DNA of 64,000 nucleotides, from the NCBI RefSeq assembly GCF_014650435.1, contig NZ_BMUY01000006.1:248001-312000 (forward strand), in the 5' to 3' direction. Numbering within the stretch: position 1 is the first letter of the stretch; every line of letters starts with the position of its first letter. The notes beneath the pieces are model-generated. The model did no database searches, was not told the DNA's origin, and saw nothing but the letters and a program-made list of their open reading frames with translations. Positions 27,191 to 36,588 of the stretch are shown one piece after another. The position numbers were made by a program, and so were the translations under genes. Source of the DNA: Streptomyces tendae. GTDB lineage: Bacteria; Actinomycetota; Actinomycetes; Streptomycetales; Streptomycetaceae.

Positions 27191-27229
27191 GCGCCCTCCC
27201 GCACGTTCACGTCCCGTGCCGGAGGGCGC
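27191..27229. terminator. Bidirectional hairpin after OsmC
   Basis: Stem with arms GCGCCCTCC (27191-27199) and GGAGGGCGC (27221-27229); extra pairing CGCAC/GTGC(C)G inside. It sits between the convergent OsmC gene and the secreted-protein gene. Confidence 0.65.
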
Positions 27230-27252
27230 GGGCGGCCCGGTGCGACCGGGAG

Positions 27253-28431
27253 TCAGCGCCCGCCGGTCAGCAGCAACGGGCTGGGAAGGCCCGTCTCCCC
27301 CTCCTCGTAGCCGACGGCGGTGACGCCCCGCGGGGTCCAGGCCACCGAGGTCAGGTACCGGCCGCCGTCCGTACCGCCCGGCGGCACGGACGGCCGGGAC
27401 CACCGGCCGTGGCGCAGCCGCATCACGTACGGTGTGCCGTCCGGCTGTTCCCCGGCGACCGCCACACCGGCGGGTGCGAGGGTGAGGTCGTTCACGCGGC
27501 CGGCGTCGGCGGGGGTCGGCACCTGCTTCCAGGAGCGGCCGTCCCAGTGCGCGAGCAGCGCGTGCCCCGGATCCTCGTCGTCGACCAGCTTCCGGCCCGC
27601 CGCCCACACGTCGTTCGGCCCGCTGGCCTCCAGGTCCGTCAGTTCGCCGTTGACCCCGTCGTAGGGGACCGGTACGCGGGACCAGGACGAGCCGTCGTAG
27701 TGCAGCATCGCGGGCCGGTCGTCGGAGGTGTAGCCGGAGACCCACACGTCGTCGTCGGCGAGGGCGGTGACGGAGTACGTCCACAGCGAGGCGGCGTCCG
27801 GTACGGGCACGAGATGCCACGCCTCGCCGTCCCAGTGCTGGAGCATCGCCTCGGCGTGCGTCTCCTGGATCGTCCCCCCGGGCTTGTCCGGGTTGGGCAC
27901 CTCGCTGTCGACGACGATGAGCCAGCCGACCGCCCACACGTCGTCGGAGGTCCGTGCCGACACGTCCAGCAGTCCCGCACCGGCGAGCCGGATCCCCTCC
28001 GGCGCCGGCGCGTCGACCACCCGCCACTCGGTGCCGTCCCAGTGCTGGGTGAGGAAGGCCCCGCGCGACTCCTCGTACAGACCGACCGCCCAGGCGTCCT
28101 CCTGGGACACGGCGTCGATCGAGCTGATCTGGTTGGCGCGATCGGCGAACGCCGGCATCGGGATCTCCCGCCAGGACATCTCGTCGTCGTCGCGGGCCAG
28201 CAGCAGCGGCGTCCTGGGCTGGACCTTGCCCTCCTGGCGGACCTTGACCCCGTAGGCCCAGGTGGTGTCGCCGTCCACCCTGGTGACGCCGGTGAGCGCC
28301 GCGTGGCCCACGCCCGTCAGGTCCGCGGCGGACCACCGGGCACCGGCGTGCGCCGTGGCGGCCGGTACGGTGACCGCGGCCAGGGCCAGGACCGTGACGG
28401 CGGTTCTCGTTCGTACGCGTATTCCACTCAT
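27253..28431 (-). CDS. Secreted repeat protein (WD/kelch-like), function unknown
   Basis: 392 residues from ATG at 28431. Signal peptide MSGIRVRTRTAVTVLALAAV with AHA cleavage region. The mature part is built from repeated units of about 45 residues ending in W-D-G-x-x-W or a variant, for example QHWDGTEWRVVDAPAPEG, LQHWDGEAWHLVPVPD, LHYDGSSWSRVPVPYD and AHWDGRSWKQVPTPAD, each preceded by DDVWAVG-type strands. This suggests a beta-propeller. No catalytic motif seen. Divergent from a SigE-type sigma gene with a 194-bp gap, so possibly controlled by it. Confidence 0.85.
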   Translation of the reverse strand: MSGIRVRTRTAVTVLALAAVTVPAATAHAGARWSAADLTGVGHAALTGVTRVDGDTTWAYGVKVRQEGKVQPRTPLLLARDDDEMSWREIPMPAFADRANQISSIDAVSQEDAWAVGLYEESRGAFLTQHWDGTEWRVVDAPAPEGIRLAGAGLLDVSARTSDDVWAVGWLIVVDSEVPNPDKPGGTIQETHAEAMLQHWDGEAWHLVPVPDAASLWTYSVTALADDDVWVSGYTSDDRPAMLHYDGSSWSRVPVPYDGVNGELTDLEASGPNDVWAAGRKLVDDEDPGHALLAHWDGRSWKQVPTPADAGRVNDLTLAPAGVAVAGEQPDGTPYVMRLRHGRWSRPSVPPGGTDGGRYLTSVAWTPRGVTAVGYEEGETGLPSPLLLTGGR

Positions 28432-28625
28432 GGTGGGCTCTCCCGCTGTGTTCTCGTGTCGGACGTCCGTACTCCTTCTCAATGCGGTGGCGCAGGCGGG
28501 ACGTTGCGGAGTCCGCCGCCTTTTCCGACCCCGGATTCGGCCGGGCGGGCCGCAACCGGGAGGGCGGGCCACCGCACTTGAACGGTGAGACCGTCCGCGC
28601 GGGCGGGTGGGGAAAGGGGGGTGGG

Positions 28626-29111
28626 GTGGATCACGGTGAGGACGCGCTGCACGACTTCGTCCGGGACAGACGCCTGGCGCTCTTCAGGAGCGCCTACCTG
28701 ATGTGCGGCAACCGCCACGAGGCGGAGGACCTGGTGCAGACGACCTTGGTCAAGGTGGTGCTCGGCTGGCGGCGCCTGCAGAAGCTGGACAACGTCGAGG
28801 CGTACGCCCGCAAGACGCTGTTCAACACCTTCATCGAGGGCAGACGCCGGTTCTGGCGGCGCGAGCACGCGTACGGGGAGATGCCCGAACGCGCCGCTCC
28901 CGAGAGCGACTCGGAGACCGGGATGGTGGTGCGGGAGGCGCTGGCCCGCATCACACCGCGGCAGCGGGCCGTGCTGGTGCTGCGCTACTGGGAGGACCAG
29001 AGCGTCGAGGCGACCGCCGCGGTGCTCGGAATGCGGGAGAACACGGTGAAGAGCCACACGGCCCGCGGGCTGGCGGCTCTCCGCGCCCAGGTGGGGAAGG
29101 AGTTCGTATGA
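28626..29111 (+). CDS. SigE-family (ECF) RNA polymerase sigma factor
   Basis: 161 residues from GTG at 28626. Region 2: FVRDRRLALFRSAYLMCGNR then EAEDLVQTTLVKVVLGWRRL; region 4: ITPRQRAVLVLRYWEDQSVE then ATAAVLGMRENTVKSHTARG. It is the compact SigE-70 type of ECF group common in actinobacteria. The stop overlaps the ATG of the downstream membrane protein (ATGA), which lies where an anti-sigma factor would be expected. An in-frame upstream start at 28482 is not supported by an RBS or composition. Confidence 0.92.
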   Translation: MDHGEDALHDFVRDRRLALFRSAYLMCGNRHEAEDLVQTTLVKVVLGWRRLQKLDNVEAYARKTLFNTFIEGRRRFWRREHAYGEMPERAAPESDSETGMVVREALARITPRQRAVLVLRYWEDQSVEATAAVLGMRENTVKSHTARGLAALRAQVGKEFV

Positions 29112-29920
29112 GCGACGCCAGGGACGACGAGGTGCGCGACCTGCTCGCCCGGGCCGCCGAGGGGGCCGGCGGTCCCTCGTTCGACGCGGCGGCGGTGTTC
29201 GCCGAGGCGGCCGGGGTGCGCCGCAGGCGCCGCGCGGCGGTGGCCGGCGGGGCGCTGGCCGTCATGGCCGGCGCGCTGTTCACCGTGTCCGCCGTGCCCT
29301 CGGGCGGGGCGGACACGGCGTCCGCCAGCGCCTCCCCTTCCGCCTCCGCTCCGACGCACACCGAGCTGACCGGTGGTTCGGGGCGGGCGCAGCGGATCGC
29401 GGGGCTGCTGCCGGCCGGTGCCGGAGAGGTCGAGGAGATCTCCCTGGCCGTGCTGCTGAAGGACGCGGATCTGGACGCCGCCACCGGCGCGGAGTCCCAC
29501 GGCGCGATGGACGGCTGGTACGCCGTCCGCCGTGGGGACGGCGTCGGATACCTCGGGGTCGCCCTGCACGACCGGAAGTACCTGGAGGCCAAGTTCCCCG
29601 ACGGGTTGGACCCCGCCCACGACCTCTGTGCGCCGAGCGGGACCGAGCCCCCGCGCACCGACTGCGTGCGCGAGGAACTGACCGGCGGCCGGGTGCTCAC
29701 CATCTGGCGGCAGCCTCGGGAGCGGAACGCGGACGGCCCTGAGTGGGGCGAGGAACTCACCGGCCGGCTCGTACTCCCCGACGGCCGGGCCCTGTTCGTC
29801 CGCGACAGCGCCGGTCACCGCGGCCACGGACAGCTCGGCCCCCTGCTGCCGACCACGCCCCTGAGCCGTGAGCAGCTCCGCGCCCTGATGCTGCGACCGG
29901 AAGTGGTCGCGGACAGGTAG
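29108..29920 (+). CDS. Single-pass membrane protein, probable anti-sigma partner
   Basis: 270 residues; ATG overlaps the sigma stop. A short cytoplasmic N-terminal part (about 45 residues, DDEVRDLLARAAEGAGGPSF, DAAAVFAEAAGVRRRRRAA) precedes one membrane helix (VAGGALAVMAGALFTVSAV, about 45-65). The rest is extracytoplasmic with Ser/Ala linker and a domain containing two cysteine clusters (DLCAPSG, TDCVREEL). No classical zinc anti-sigma motif (HxxxCxxC) is visible, so the anti-sigma role rests on position and topology only. Confidence 0.85.
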   Translation: MSDARDDEVRDLLARAAEGAGGPSFDAAAVFAEAAGVRRRRRAAVAGGALAVMAGALFTVSAVPSGGADTASASASPSASAPTHTELTGGSGRAQRIAGLLPAGAGEVEEISLAVLLKDADLDAATGAESHGAMDGWYAVRRGDGVGYLGVALHDRKYLEAKFPDGLDPAHDLCAPSGTEPPRTDCVREELTGGRVLTIWRQPRERNADGPEWGEELTGRLVLPDGRALFVRDSAGHRGHGQLGPLLPTTPLSREQLRALMLRPEVVADR

Positions 29921-29929
29921 CCGGGCGGG

Positions 29930-30652
29930 TCAGGAACCCGCACGCTCCCAGCCCCGCCGGTCCGGGCGCGGCCCCAGCTGCCTGGGGTCGCGCGACCGGT
30001 AGACCACGTACGGCCGGGTCAGGTACTGCAGGGGCGCGCTGAACATGTGCACCAGACGCGTGTAGGGCACCAGGGCGATCAGCACCATCCCGACCACCGC
30101 GTGCACGTGGTACAGCACCGGGACGCCCTCCATCAGCTCCGTCTTCGGATTCAGGGTGAACAGGCTGCGCGCCCACGGGGCGATGGTGCTCCGGTAGTCG
30201 TAGCCGTTGCCGGAGGTGTCGGAGAGTTTGGCGATCATGCCCAGGAGCAGGGCGCCGAGCAGGAAGACGTACATGAGCTTGTCGTTGGCCGTGGTGGCCC
30301 GGAAGACCGGCGCGTTGGTGCGGCGCCGGTAGATCAGGATGCCGATCCCGGCGACCGCGAGGACCCCGGACACCGTGCCGCCGTAGAGCGAGAACAGGTG
30401 GTACGCGTGCTCGCTGATGCCGATCGACTGCGTCCAGGACGCCGGGATGAACAGGCCGATCAGATGACCGGCCAGCACGAACAGGATGCCGTAGTGGAAG
30501 ACCGGCGACGCGATGTTCAGCAGCTTCGACTCGTATACCTGCGAGGAGCGGGTCGTCCAGCCGAAGCGGTCGTAGCGGTGCCGCCAGACCAGGCCCGCGA
30601 TCAGCAGCGCGAAGGCGGCGTAGGGCAGCACGCCCCACAGGAAGACGTTCAT
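29930..30652 (-). CDS. narI: Respiratory nitrate reductase gamma subunit NarI
   Basis: 240 residues (E. coli 225). Five membrane helices; two heme-b ligand pairs: HYGILFVLAGH (N-terminal pair) and HVHAVVGMVLIALVPYTRLVH (C-terminal pair). It anchors NarGH to the membrane and passes electrons from menaquinol. ATG overlaps the narJ stop (ATGA). Last gene of narGHJI. Its end is 9 bp from the convergent anti-sigma-like gene and no terminator is obvious. Confidence 0.96.
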   Translation of the reverse strand: MNVFLWGVLPYAAFALLIAGLVWRHRYDRFGWTTRSSQVYESKLLNIASPVFHYGILFVLAGHLIGLFIPASWTQSIGISEHAYHLFSLYGGTVSGVLAVAGIGILIYRRRTNAPVFRATTANDKLMYVFLLGALLLGMIAKLSDTSGNGYDYRSTIAPWARSLFTLNPKTELMEGVPVLYHVHAVVGMVLIALVPYTRLVHMFSAPLQYLTRPYVVYRSRDPRQLGPRPDRRGWERAGS

Positions 30653-31143
30653 CGGCGGGCTCCGGTGGGTGCGGGCGGCAGGGTGGCGCACACGGCGTCC
30701 AGGACGCAGGCGTAGGGCGTGCCGAAGGCGGTGAGCCGGGAGCGCAGCTGGTCGAGGGCGTCGCGGTGCTCGGTGAGCATGGTCATGTCCCCGGTGCGGG
30801 ACACGAACTCGAGGACCGCCGGCAGGAAGTCCGGCAGCTCCTCGCCGGTGAACTCCAGGCCGTGCGCGCGGTACAGCTCCTTGAAGCGGACCAGGGACAT
30901 CCCGCGGTTGCGGGTGTCGCCGTCGGTCCACCAGCTCAGGTACAGGCTGTGCCGGTTCCTGAAGTCGAAGACCTCCACGTAGTGCGCCTGGAGTTCGCCC
31001 TGCCCGGTCGCCGCCGCGTGGTCGGTGAAACCGCGCAGCTGCGGCGCCGCCTCGCGCAGCAGGGGCAGTCTGGCGCGGAAGTCGTCGTCGGGATACGTCA
31101 GACAGAGCGCCGCCGCCTGGTAGAGCACCTCGAAGCCGGGCAT
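30649..31143 (-). CDS. narJ: Nitrate reductase assembly chaperone NarJ
   Basis: 164 residues, shorter than the E. coli protein (about 236). Motifs LCLTYPDDDFRARLPLLREA, HYVEVFDFRNRHSLYLSWWT then GDTRNRGMSLVRFKELYRAH (the family signature DxxxRxxLYLtyw...GDtR.RG), LPDFLPAVLEFV. NarJ binds NarG and helps molybdenum-cofactor insertion. Four bases after narH; overlaps narI. Confidence 0.95.
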   Translation of the reverse strand: MPGFEVLYQAAALCLTYPDDDFRARLPLLREAAPQLRGFTDHAAATGQGELQAHYVEVFDFRNRHSLYLSWWTDGDTRNRGMSLVRFKELYRAHGLEFTGEELPDFLPAVLEFVSRTGDMTMLTEHRDALDQLRSRLTAFGTPYACVLDAVCATLPPAPTGARR

Positions 31144-31147
31144 CGGA

Positions 31148-32743
31148 TCAGACCTCCCTCTCGTCGTCCGCGGTCTGCCGCCTGCGCAGGATGTGGAAGT
31201 TCTCCACCGGCACCAGCGGCAGCCGTTTGCGTCCCGAGTCCTGGCCGAACGGCCCGTCGCCGCCCATGCCGGGGCCGCCGTCGGTGTCCAGGCTGCACGT
31301 GTCCGGCAGGGCGGACGCCTCCAGCCGGTGCGCGTCCCCCACGGCCGCCGTCGGGATCACGTACCGCTCCTCGTACTTGGCGATCGCCAGCAGCCGGTAC
31401 ATTTCCTCGACCTCCTCGGGGCGCATGCCGACGCCCGCGCAGACGGCCGGGTCCGGGTCCTCGCCGAGGTTGACCGACCGCATGTGGGCCCGCATCGCCG
31501 CCAGCTTCTCCAGCGACGCCCGCACCGGCCCCGTGTCACCGGCCGTGAACAGCTCGGCCAGGTACTCCAGCGGGATGCGCAGCGTGTCGATCGCGCCGAA
31601 CAGGTTGTCCGCGTCCTCGCCGTCGTGCCCGGTCTCCGTCAGCGCGTCCACGACCGGCGACAGCGGCGGGATGTACCAGACCATCGGCATGGTGCGGTAC
31701 TCCGGATGCAGCGGCAGCGCGACCCTGTACTTGCTGACCAGCGCGTGCACGGGGGAGCGCCGGGCCGCCTCGATCCAGTCGAACGGGATCCCCGCCTCCT
31801 CGGCGGCCCGCCGCACCCCGGGGTCCTCCGGATCGAGGAGGACACCCAACTGCGCCTCGTACAAATCGCGTTCGTTCGGCGTCTCGGCGGCCGCGGTCAC
31901 CTTGTCGGCGTCGTACAGGACCACCCCGAGATACCTGAGCCGCCCCACGCAGGTCTCCGAGCAGACGGTGGGCTGGCCCACCTCGATGCGCGGGTAGCAG
32001 AAGGTGCACTTCTCCGCCTTGCCGGTGCGGTGGTTGAAGTACACCTTCTTGTACGGGCAGCCGGTCACGCACATCCGCCAGCCCCGGCAGCGGTCCTGGT
32101 CGACCAGGACGATGCCGTCCTCCGAGCGCTTGTACATCGCCCCCGACGGGCACGACGCCACGCACGACGGGTTCAGGCAGTGCTCGCAGATGCGTGGCAG
32201 GTAGAACATGAACGTCTCTTCGTACGCGAACCGCACCTTCTCCGAAGCCTGTTGGCGGGTGCGCTCCACCATCGGGTCCAGGTCGCCGTAGGCGGGGGCG
32301 CCGCCCAGGCTGTCGTCCCAGTTCGAGGACCAGCCGATCTTCATGGGCTTGCCGTCGAGCTGGGAGATCGGCCGGGCGACGGGATAGTCGGTGCCGAGCG
32401 GGGCGTCGGTGAGGTTCTTGTAGTCGTACGTCCAGGGCTCGTAGTAGTCCTTGATCTCCGGAAGCCGGGGGTTGGAGAAGATCCCGGCGAGCTTCCTGAA
32501 CCGGCCGCCCGCCTTCAGTTTCAGCGCGCCTCGCCGGTTCAGTTCCCAGCCGCCCTGCCACTTCTCCTGGTCCTCGTAGCGGCGCGGGTAGCCCTGTCCG
32601 GGGCGGGTCTCGACGTTGTTGAACCAGACGTACTCCATGCCCCGCCGGTTGGTCCACGCCTGTTTGCAGGTGACCGAACAGGTGTGGCAGCCGATGCACT
32701 TGTCGAGGTTCATGACCATCGCGACCTGGGCCATCGGGCGCAT
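31148..32743 (-). CDS. narH: Respiratory nitrate reductase beta subunit NarH
   Basis: 531 residues (E. coli 512). N-terminal MAQVAMVMNLDKCIGCHTCS and VTCKQAWTNRRGMEYVWFNN carry the first cysteine cluster; further clusters are CEHCLNPSCVASCP, CRGWRMCVTGCPYKK (one Cys replaced by Trp, as in NarH, giving a 3Fe-4S centre) and CTFCYPRIEVGQPTVCSETC. It relays electrons from NarI hemes to NarG. The ATG shares its A with the narG stop (TGATG), so expression is coupled. The C-terminal ~40 residues after PTAAVGDAHRL are extra. Confidence 0.96.
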   Translation of the reverse strand: MRPMAQVAMVMNLDKCIGCHTCSVTCKQAWTNRRGMEYVWFNNVETRPGQGYPRRYEDQEKWQGGWELNRRGALKLKAGGRFRKLAGIFSNPRLPEIKDYYEPWTYDYKNLTDAPLGTDYPVARPISQLDGKPMKIGWSSNWDDSLGGAPAYGDLDPMVERTRQQASEKVRFAYEETFMFYLPRICEHCLNPSCVASCPSGAMYKRSEDGIVLVDQDRCRGWRMCVTGCPYKKVYFNHRTGKAEKCTFCYPRIEVGQPTVCSETCVGRLRYLGVVLYDADKVTAAAETPNERDLYEAQLGVLLDPEDPGVRRAAEEAGIPFDWIEAARRSPVHALVSKYRVALPLHPEYRTMPMVWYIPPLSPVVDALTETGHDGEDADNLFGAIDTLRIPLEYLAELFTAGDTGPVRASLEKLAAMRAHMRSVNLGEDPDPAVCAGVGMRPEEVEEMYRLLAIAKYEERYVIPTAAVGDAHRLEASALPDTCSLDTDGGPGMGGDGPFGQDSGRKRLPLVPVENFHILRRRQTADDEREV

Positions 32744-35700
32744 CAGTACTCGACCTCCTGGGAGCGGCGGCGGATCACGGTCACCTCGTCGCGCTGGTTG
32801 CCCGTCGGGCCCAGATAGTTGAACGCCCAGGACAACTGGGCGTAGCCGCCGATGAGATGGGTCGGTTTGAGGAGGAGCCGGGTGAGCGAGTTGTGGACGC
32901 CGCCGCGTTTCCCGGTCGTCTCCGTGAGCGGGACGTTGACCGTGCGTTCCTGGGCGTGGTGCATGAAGACCGTGCCGGGCGGCATGCGGTGCGAGACGAT
33001 CGCGCGGGCCACGACCACGCCGTTGCGGTTGACCGCCTCGATCCAGTCGTCGTCGGCGACCCCGATCGCCGCCGCGTCCTCGGCGGACATCCAGATGGTC
33101 TGACCGCCCCGGGACAGTGCCAGCATGAACAGGTTGTCCTGGTACTCGGAGTGGATGGACCACTTGTTGTGCGGGGTGAGGTACCGGACCGTCACCTCGC
33201 GGTGCCCGTCGGGGCCGAGCCGCGGTTCGCCGAACAGCCGGTGCATGTCCAGCGGTGGCCGGTACACGGGCAGTGCCTCGCCCAGCTCGTGCATCCAGTC
33301 GTGGTCGACGAAGAAGTGCTGGCGCCCGGTGAGGGTGTGCCAGGGCTTGAGGTGCTCGGTGTTGAGCGTGAACGCCGTGTAGCGCCGCCCGCCCGCCTCG
33401 CTCCCGGACCACTCCGGCGAGGTGATCACCGGCACGGGCGCCGCCTGGGTGTCGGCGTAGGTGACGCGCTTGCCCTCGTGCTCGGCGGCCAGGTGGGCCA
33501 TCTCCTGCCCGGTCTTCGCCTCCAGGGTGTGGAAGCCCTGGGTGGCCAGGCGGCCGTTGGTGGTGCCGGACAAGGACAGGATGGTGTTGGCCGCCTTCAC
33601 CGCCGTGTCCAGCGCCGGCCGACCGTCGGCCGGGCCGCCGCGCACCGTGCCGTTGAGGTCCCGCAGCCGCGCCACCTCCTCGTCCGGCTTCAGGGTGATG
33701 CCCTTGGCGGGCAGCCCCTTGGCCTCCACCAGCGGTCCCAGCGCCGCGAACTTCGCTCCGATCGCCGTGTAGTCGCGCTCCACGACGACGAGGTTCGGCA
33801 TGGTCTTCCCCGGCTCCGGTTCGCACTCCCCGCGCCGCCAGTCCCGTACGACACCGCCCGGCTGGGCGATCTCGCCGGGGGTGTCGTGCTGGAGCGGGGC
33901 CGCCACCAGGTCCTTGCGGACCCCGAGATGGTCCTCGGCCAGCTCGCTCAGCTTCTCCGCGAGGAGCTTGAAGGTGTCGAAGTCGGTGCGCGCCTGCCAG
34001 GGCGGGTTCACCGCCGGGGAGAAGGCGTGCACGTAGGGGTGCATGTCCGTGCTGGACAGGTCGTGCTTCTCGTACCAGGTCGCGGCGGGCAGCACCACGT
34101 CGGACAGCAGCGTGGACGAGGTGTGCCGGAAGTCCAGCGACAGCAGCAGGTCGACCTTCCCCTCGGGCGCCTCCTCGTGCCAGACCACGTCCCGGGGCCG
34201 CTCGCCGGGCGCGGCCTCCTCGGCGCGCAGCGAGGACTGGGTGCCCAGCAGGTGCTTGGTGAAGTACTCGGCGCCCTTGCCGGACGAGCCGAGCAGGTTG
34301 GCCCGCCACAGGGTCACGATCCGCGGCCAGTTCTCGGAGGCGTCCGGGTCCTCGCCCGCGAACTTGAGCGTCCCCGCCTGCAGTTCCGCCACTGCGTTCG
34401 CCACCGGGTCACCGAAGGTCTCGCCCAGCTCCAGCGGGTTGCGGTCGAAGGTCGGGTACGAGGGCATCCAGCCCGTCCGCGCCGACAGGGCGAGGCAGTC
34501 CGCGCCGGCCATCCCGGCCAGCCGCCCCTCGCCCAGCGGCGAGGCGAGGACGTCGGCGCGGAAGCGGTCGTAGCGCCACTGGTCGGTGTGCAGGTACCAG
34601 TACCCGGTGCCGATCGCCTGGCGCGGCGGGCGCGACCAGTCCGACGCGGCGGCCAGCGACGCCCAGCCGGTCACCGGACGGCACTTCTCCTGACCCACGT
34701 AGTGCGCCCAGCCGCCGCCGTTGCGGCCCTGGCAGCCGGTGAGCTGGAGCAGGGCCAGGAAGCCGCGGTAGATCGTCTCGGAGTGGAACCAGTGGTTGGT
34801 GCCCGCGCCCATCAGGATCATGCAGCGGCCCTTGGAGCGTTCGGCGGTGCGCGCGAACTCCCGGGCGATGCGGACGCAGGCCGCCGCCGGGACCGAGGTG
34901 TGGGTCTCCTGCCAGGCCGGGGTGGCGGGCGCGTCGGCGTCCTCGTACGACGCCGGCCAGTCACCCGGCAGGTCCGGCCGGCCCACGCCGTACTGGGCCA
35001 GCATCAGGTCGAACACCGTCGTCACCAGCGGCCCGGTCGCCCCGCCGAGGCGCGTCGCCGGCACCCCGCGGCGCAGGACGTCGCCGCGTCCCTGCCCGTG
35101 TGTGCCGCCCTCGGTGTCGAAGCGGGCCAGGAGTACTTCCACGCCCGAGGCCATCTCGTGGCCGTGCAGGCTGAGCCGGGGGTGTACGTCGCCCAGGTCC
35201 AGGTTCCACTTCCCCTGGTCGGCCTCGTTCCAGCGGAAGCCCAGCGAGCCGTTCGGGACCACCGCGCGGCCCGTCGCCTCGTCCAGCACGACCGTCTTCC
35301 AGCGGGCGTCGTCACCGCCCTGCCCCAGGTCGGCGGCGCGCAGGAACTTGTCCGGGACGTACGCGCCGTCCCGTTCGGTCAGCGTCACCAGGAACGGCAG
35401 GTCGGTGAAGCGGCGCACGTAGTCGTCGAAGAACGGGGTCGTCCGGTCGACGAAGAACTCCTTGAGCACCACATGGCCCATCGCCATCGCCAGCGCCGCG
35501 TCCGTCCCGGGGTGCGGATGCAGCCACTGGTCGGCGAACTTGGTGTTGTCGGCGTAGTCGGGCGAGACCACGACCACCTTCTGCCCCCGGTAGCGGGCCT
35601 CCGCCATCCAGTGCGCGTCCGGCGTGCGGGTCACCGGCACGTTCGTGCCCCACATGATCAGGTACGCCGCGTCCCACCAGTCGCCCGACTCCGGCACGTC

Positions 35701-36438
35701 CGTCTGGTCGCCGAAGACCTGCGGGGACGCCACGGGCAGGTCGGCGTACCAGTCGTAGAACGACAGCATCGGGGCGCCGATCAGCGAGTGGAAGCGGGCG
35801 CCCGCCGCGTGCGACACCATCGACATCGCGGGGATGGGTGAGAAGCCCGCGATGCGGTCGGGGCCGTGGGTGCGGATCGTGTGCACGTGCGCGGCCGCGA
35901 TCATCTCGACCGCCTCGTCCCAGCTCGCCCGGACCAGGCCGCCCTTGCCGCGCGCCCGCTGGTAGCGCGTGCGGCGCTCCGGGTTGCCCTGGATGTCGGC
36001 CCACGCCAGCACGGGGTCCGTCAGCCGCGCCTTCGCCTCCCGGTACATCTCCAGGAGCACCCCGCGCACGTACGGGTAGCGCACCCGGGTGGGGGAGTAG
36101 GTGTACCAGGAGAAGGCGGCGCCCCGGGGGCAGCCGCGCGGCTCGTACTCGGGGCGGTCCGGGCCGACCGACGGATAGTCCGTGGCCTGGGTCTCCCAGG
36201 TGATGATGCCGTCCTTGACGAACACGTTCCACCGGCACGAACCGGTGCAGTTCACGCCGTGCGTCGACGTCACGACCTTGTCGTGGCTCCAGCGGTCCCG
36301 GTAGAAGGCGTCCGACTCCCGCCCGCCGACCAGCCCGACGCTGTGCAGGTCGGGTGCGGCGGTGCCCGGCCGGAAGAACCGTCCCGCGCGCAGCAGCGCC
36401 GCGCCCGGCTCGGTGGGCGGTGTCCGCGTGTCGGTCAC
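32743..36438 (-). CDS. narG: Respiratory nitrate reductase alpha subunit NarG
   Basis: 1231 residues (E. coli 1247). The GTG at 36438 is preferred (AGGGAG 6 bases upstream); an in-frame GTG at 36456 lies before that RBS. Motifs: THGVNCTGSCRWNVFVK (FS0 cluster with His ligand), YTYSPTRVRYPYVRG, then YDWYADLPVASPQVFGDQTD with the molybdenum-coordinating Asp, VPESGDWWDAAYLIMWGTN, and C-terminal WSIHSEYQDNLFMLALSRGG and TVFMHHAQERTVNVPLTE. It reduces nitrate at the cytoplasmic face with bis-MGD cofactor. First gene of the minus-strand narGHJI operon. No narK transporter or regulator lies beside it. Confidence 0.97.
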   Translation of the reverse strand: MTDTRTPPTEPGAALLRAGRFFRPGTAAPDLHSVGLVGGRESDAFYRDRWSHDKVVTSTHGVNCTGSCRWNVFVKDGIITWETQATDYPSVGPDRPEYEPRGCPRGAAFSWYTYSPTRVRYPYVRGVLLEMYREAKARLTDPVLAWADIQGNPERRTRYQRARGKGGLVRASWDEAVEMIAAAHVHTIRTHGPDRIAGFSPIPAMSMVSHAAGARFHSLIGAPMLSFYDWYADLPVASPQVFGDQTDVPESGDWWDAAYLIMWGTNVPVTRTPDAHWMAEARYRGQKVVVVSPDYADNTKFADQWLHPHPGTDAALAMAMGHVVLKEFFVDRTTPFFDDYVRRFTDLPFLVTLTERDGAYVPDKFLRAADLGQGGDDARWKTVVLDEATGRAVVPNGSLGFRWNEADQGKWNLDLGDVHPRLSLHGHEMASGVEVLLARFDTEGGTHGQGRGDVLRRGVPATRLGGATGPLVTTVFDLMLAQYGVGRPDLPGDWPASYEDADAPATPAWQETHTSVPAAACVRIAREFARTAERSKGRCMILMGAGTNHWFHSETIYRGFLALLQLTGCQGRNGGGWAHYVGQEKCRPVTGWASLAAASDWSRPPRQAIGTGYWYLHTDQWRYDRFRADVLASPLGEGRLAGMAGADCLALSARTGWMPSYPTFDRNPLELGETFGDPVANAVAELQAGTLKFAGEDPDASENWPRIVTLWRANLLGSSGKGAEYFTKHLLGTQSSLRAEEAAPGERPRDVVWHEEAPEGKVDLLLSLDFRHTSSTLLSDVVLPAATWYEKHDLSSTDMHPYVHAFSPAVNPPWQARTDFDTFKLLAEKLSELAEDHLGVRKDLVAAPLQHDTPGEIAQPGGVVRDWRRGECEPEPGKTMPNLVVVERDYTAIGAKFAALGPLVEAKGLPAKGITLKPDEEVARLRDLNGTVRGGPADGRPALDTAVKAANTILSLSGTTNGRLATQGFHTLEAKTGQEMAHLAAEHEGKRVTYADTQAAPVPVITSPEWSGSEAGGRRYTAFTLNTEHLKPWHTLTGRQHFFVDHDWMHELGEALPVYRPPLDMHRLFGEPRLGPDGHREVTVRYLTPHNKWSIHSEYQDNLFMLALSRGGQTIWMSAEDAAAIGVADDDWIEAVNRNGVVVARAIVSHRMPPGTVFMHHAQERTVNVPLTETTGKRGGVHNSLTRLLLKPTHLIGGYAQLSWAFNYLGPTGNQRDEVTVIRRRSQEVEY

Positions 36439-36588
36439 GTGCGCTCCCTTGCTCACCCGGTGCCGGGTGGTCGCCAGGCCCTGGTTCCCGAACCTAGGGC
36501 CGGGCGCGGGAGCGCACCCGTTCGCGGCGCCCGTACGGGTCAGGGGGCGACGGGAGGTGGGCGGGTGTCGGCCGCCCGGACGCCGGGG

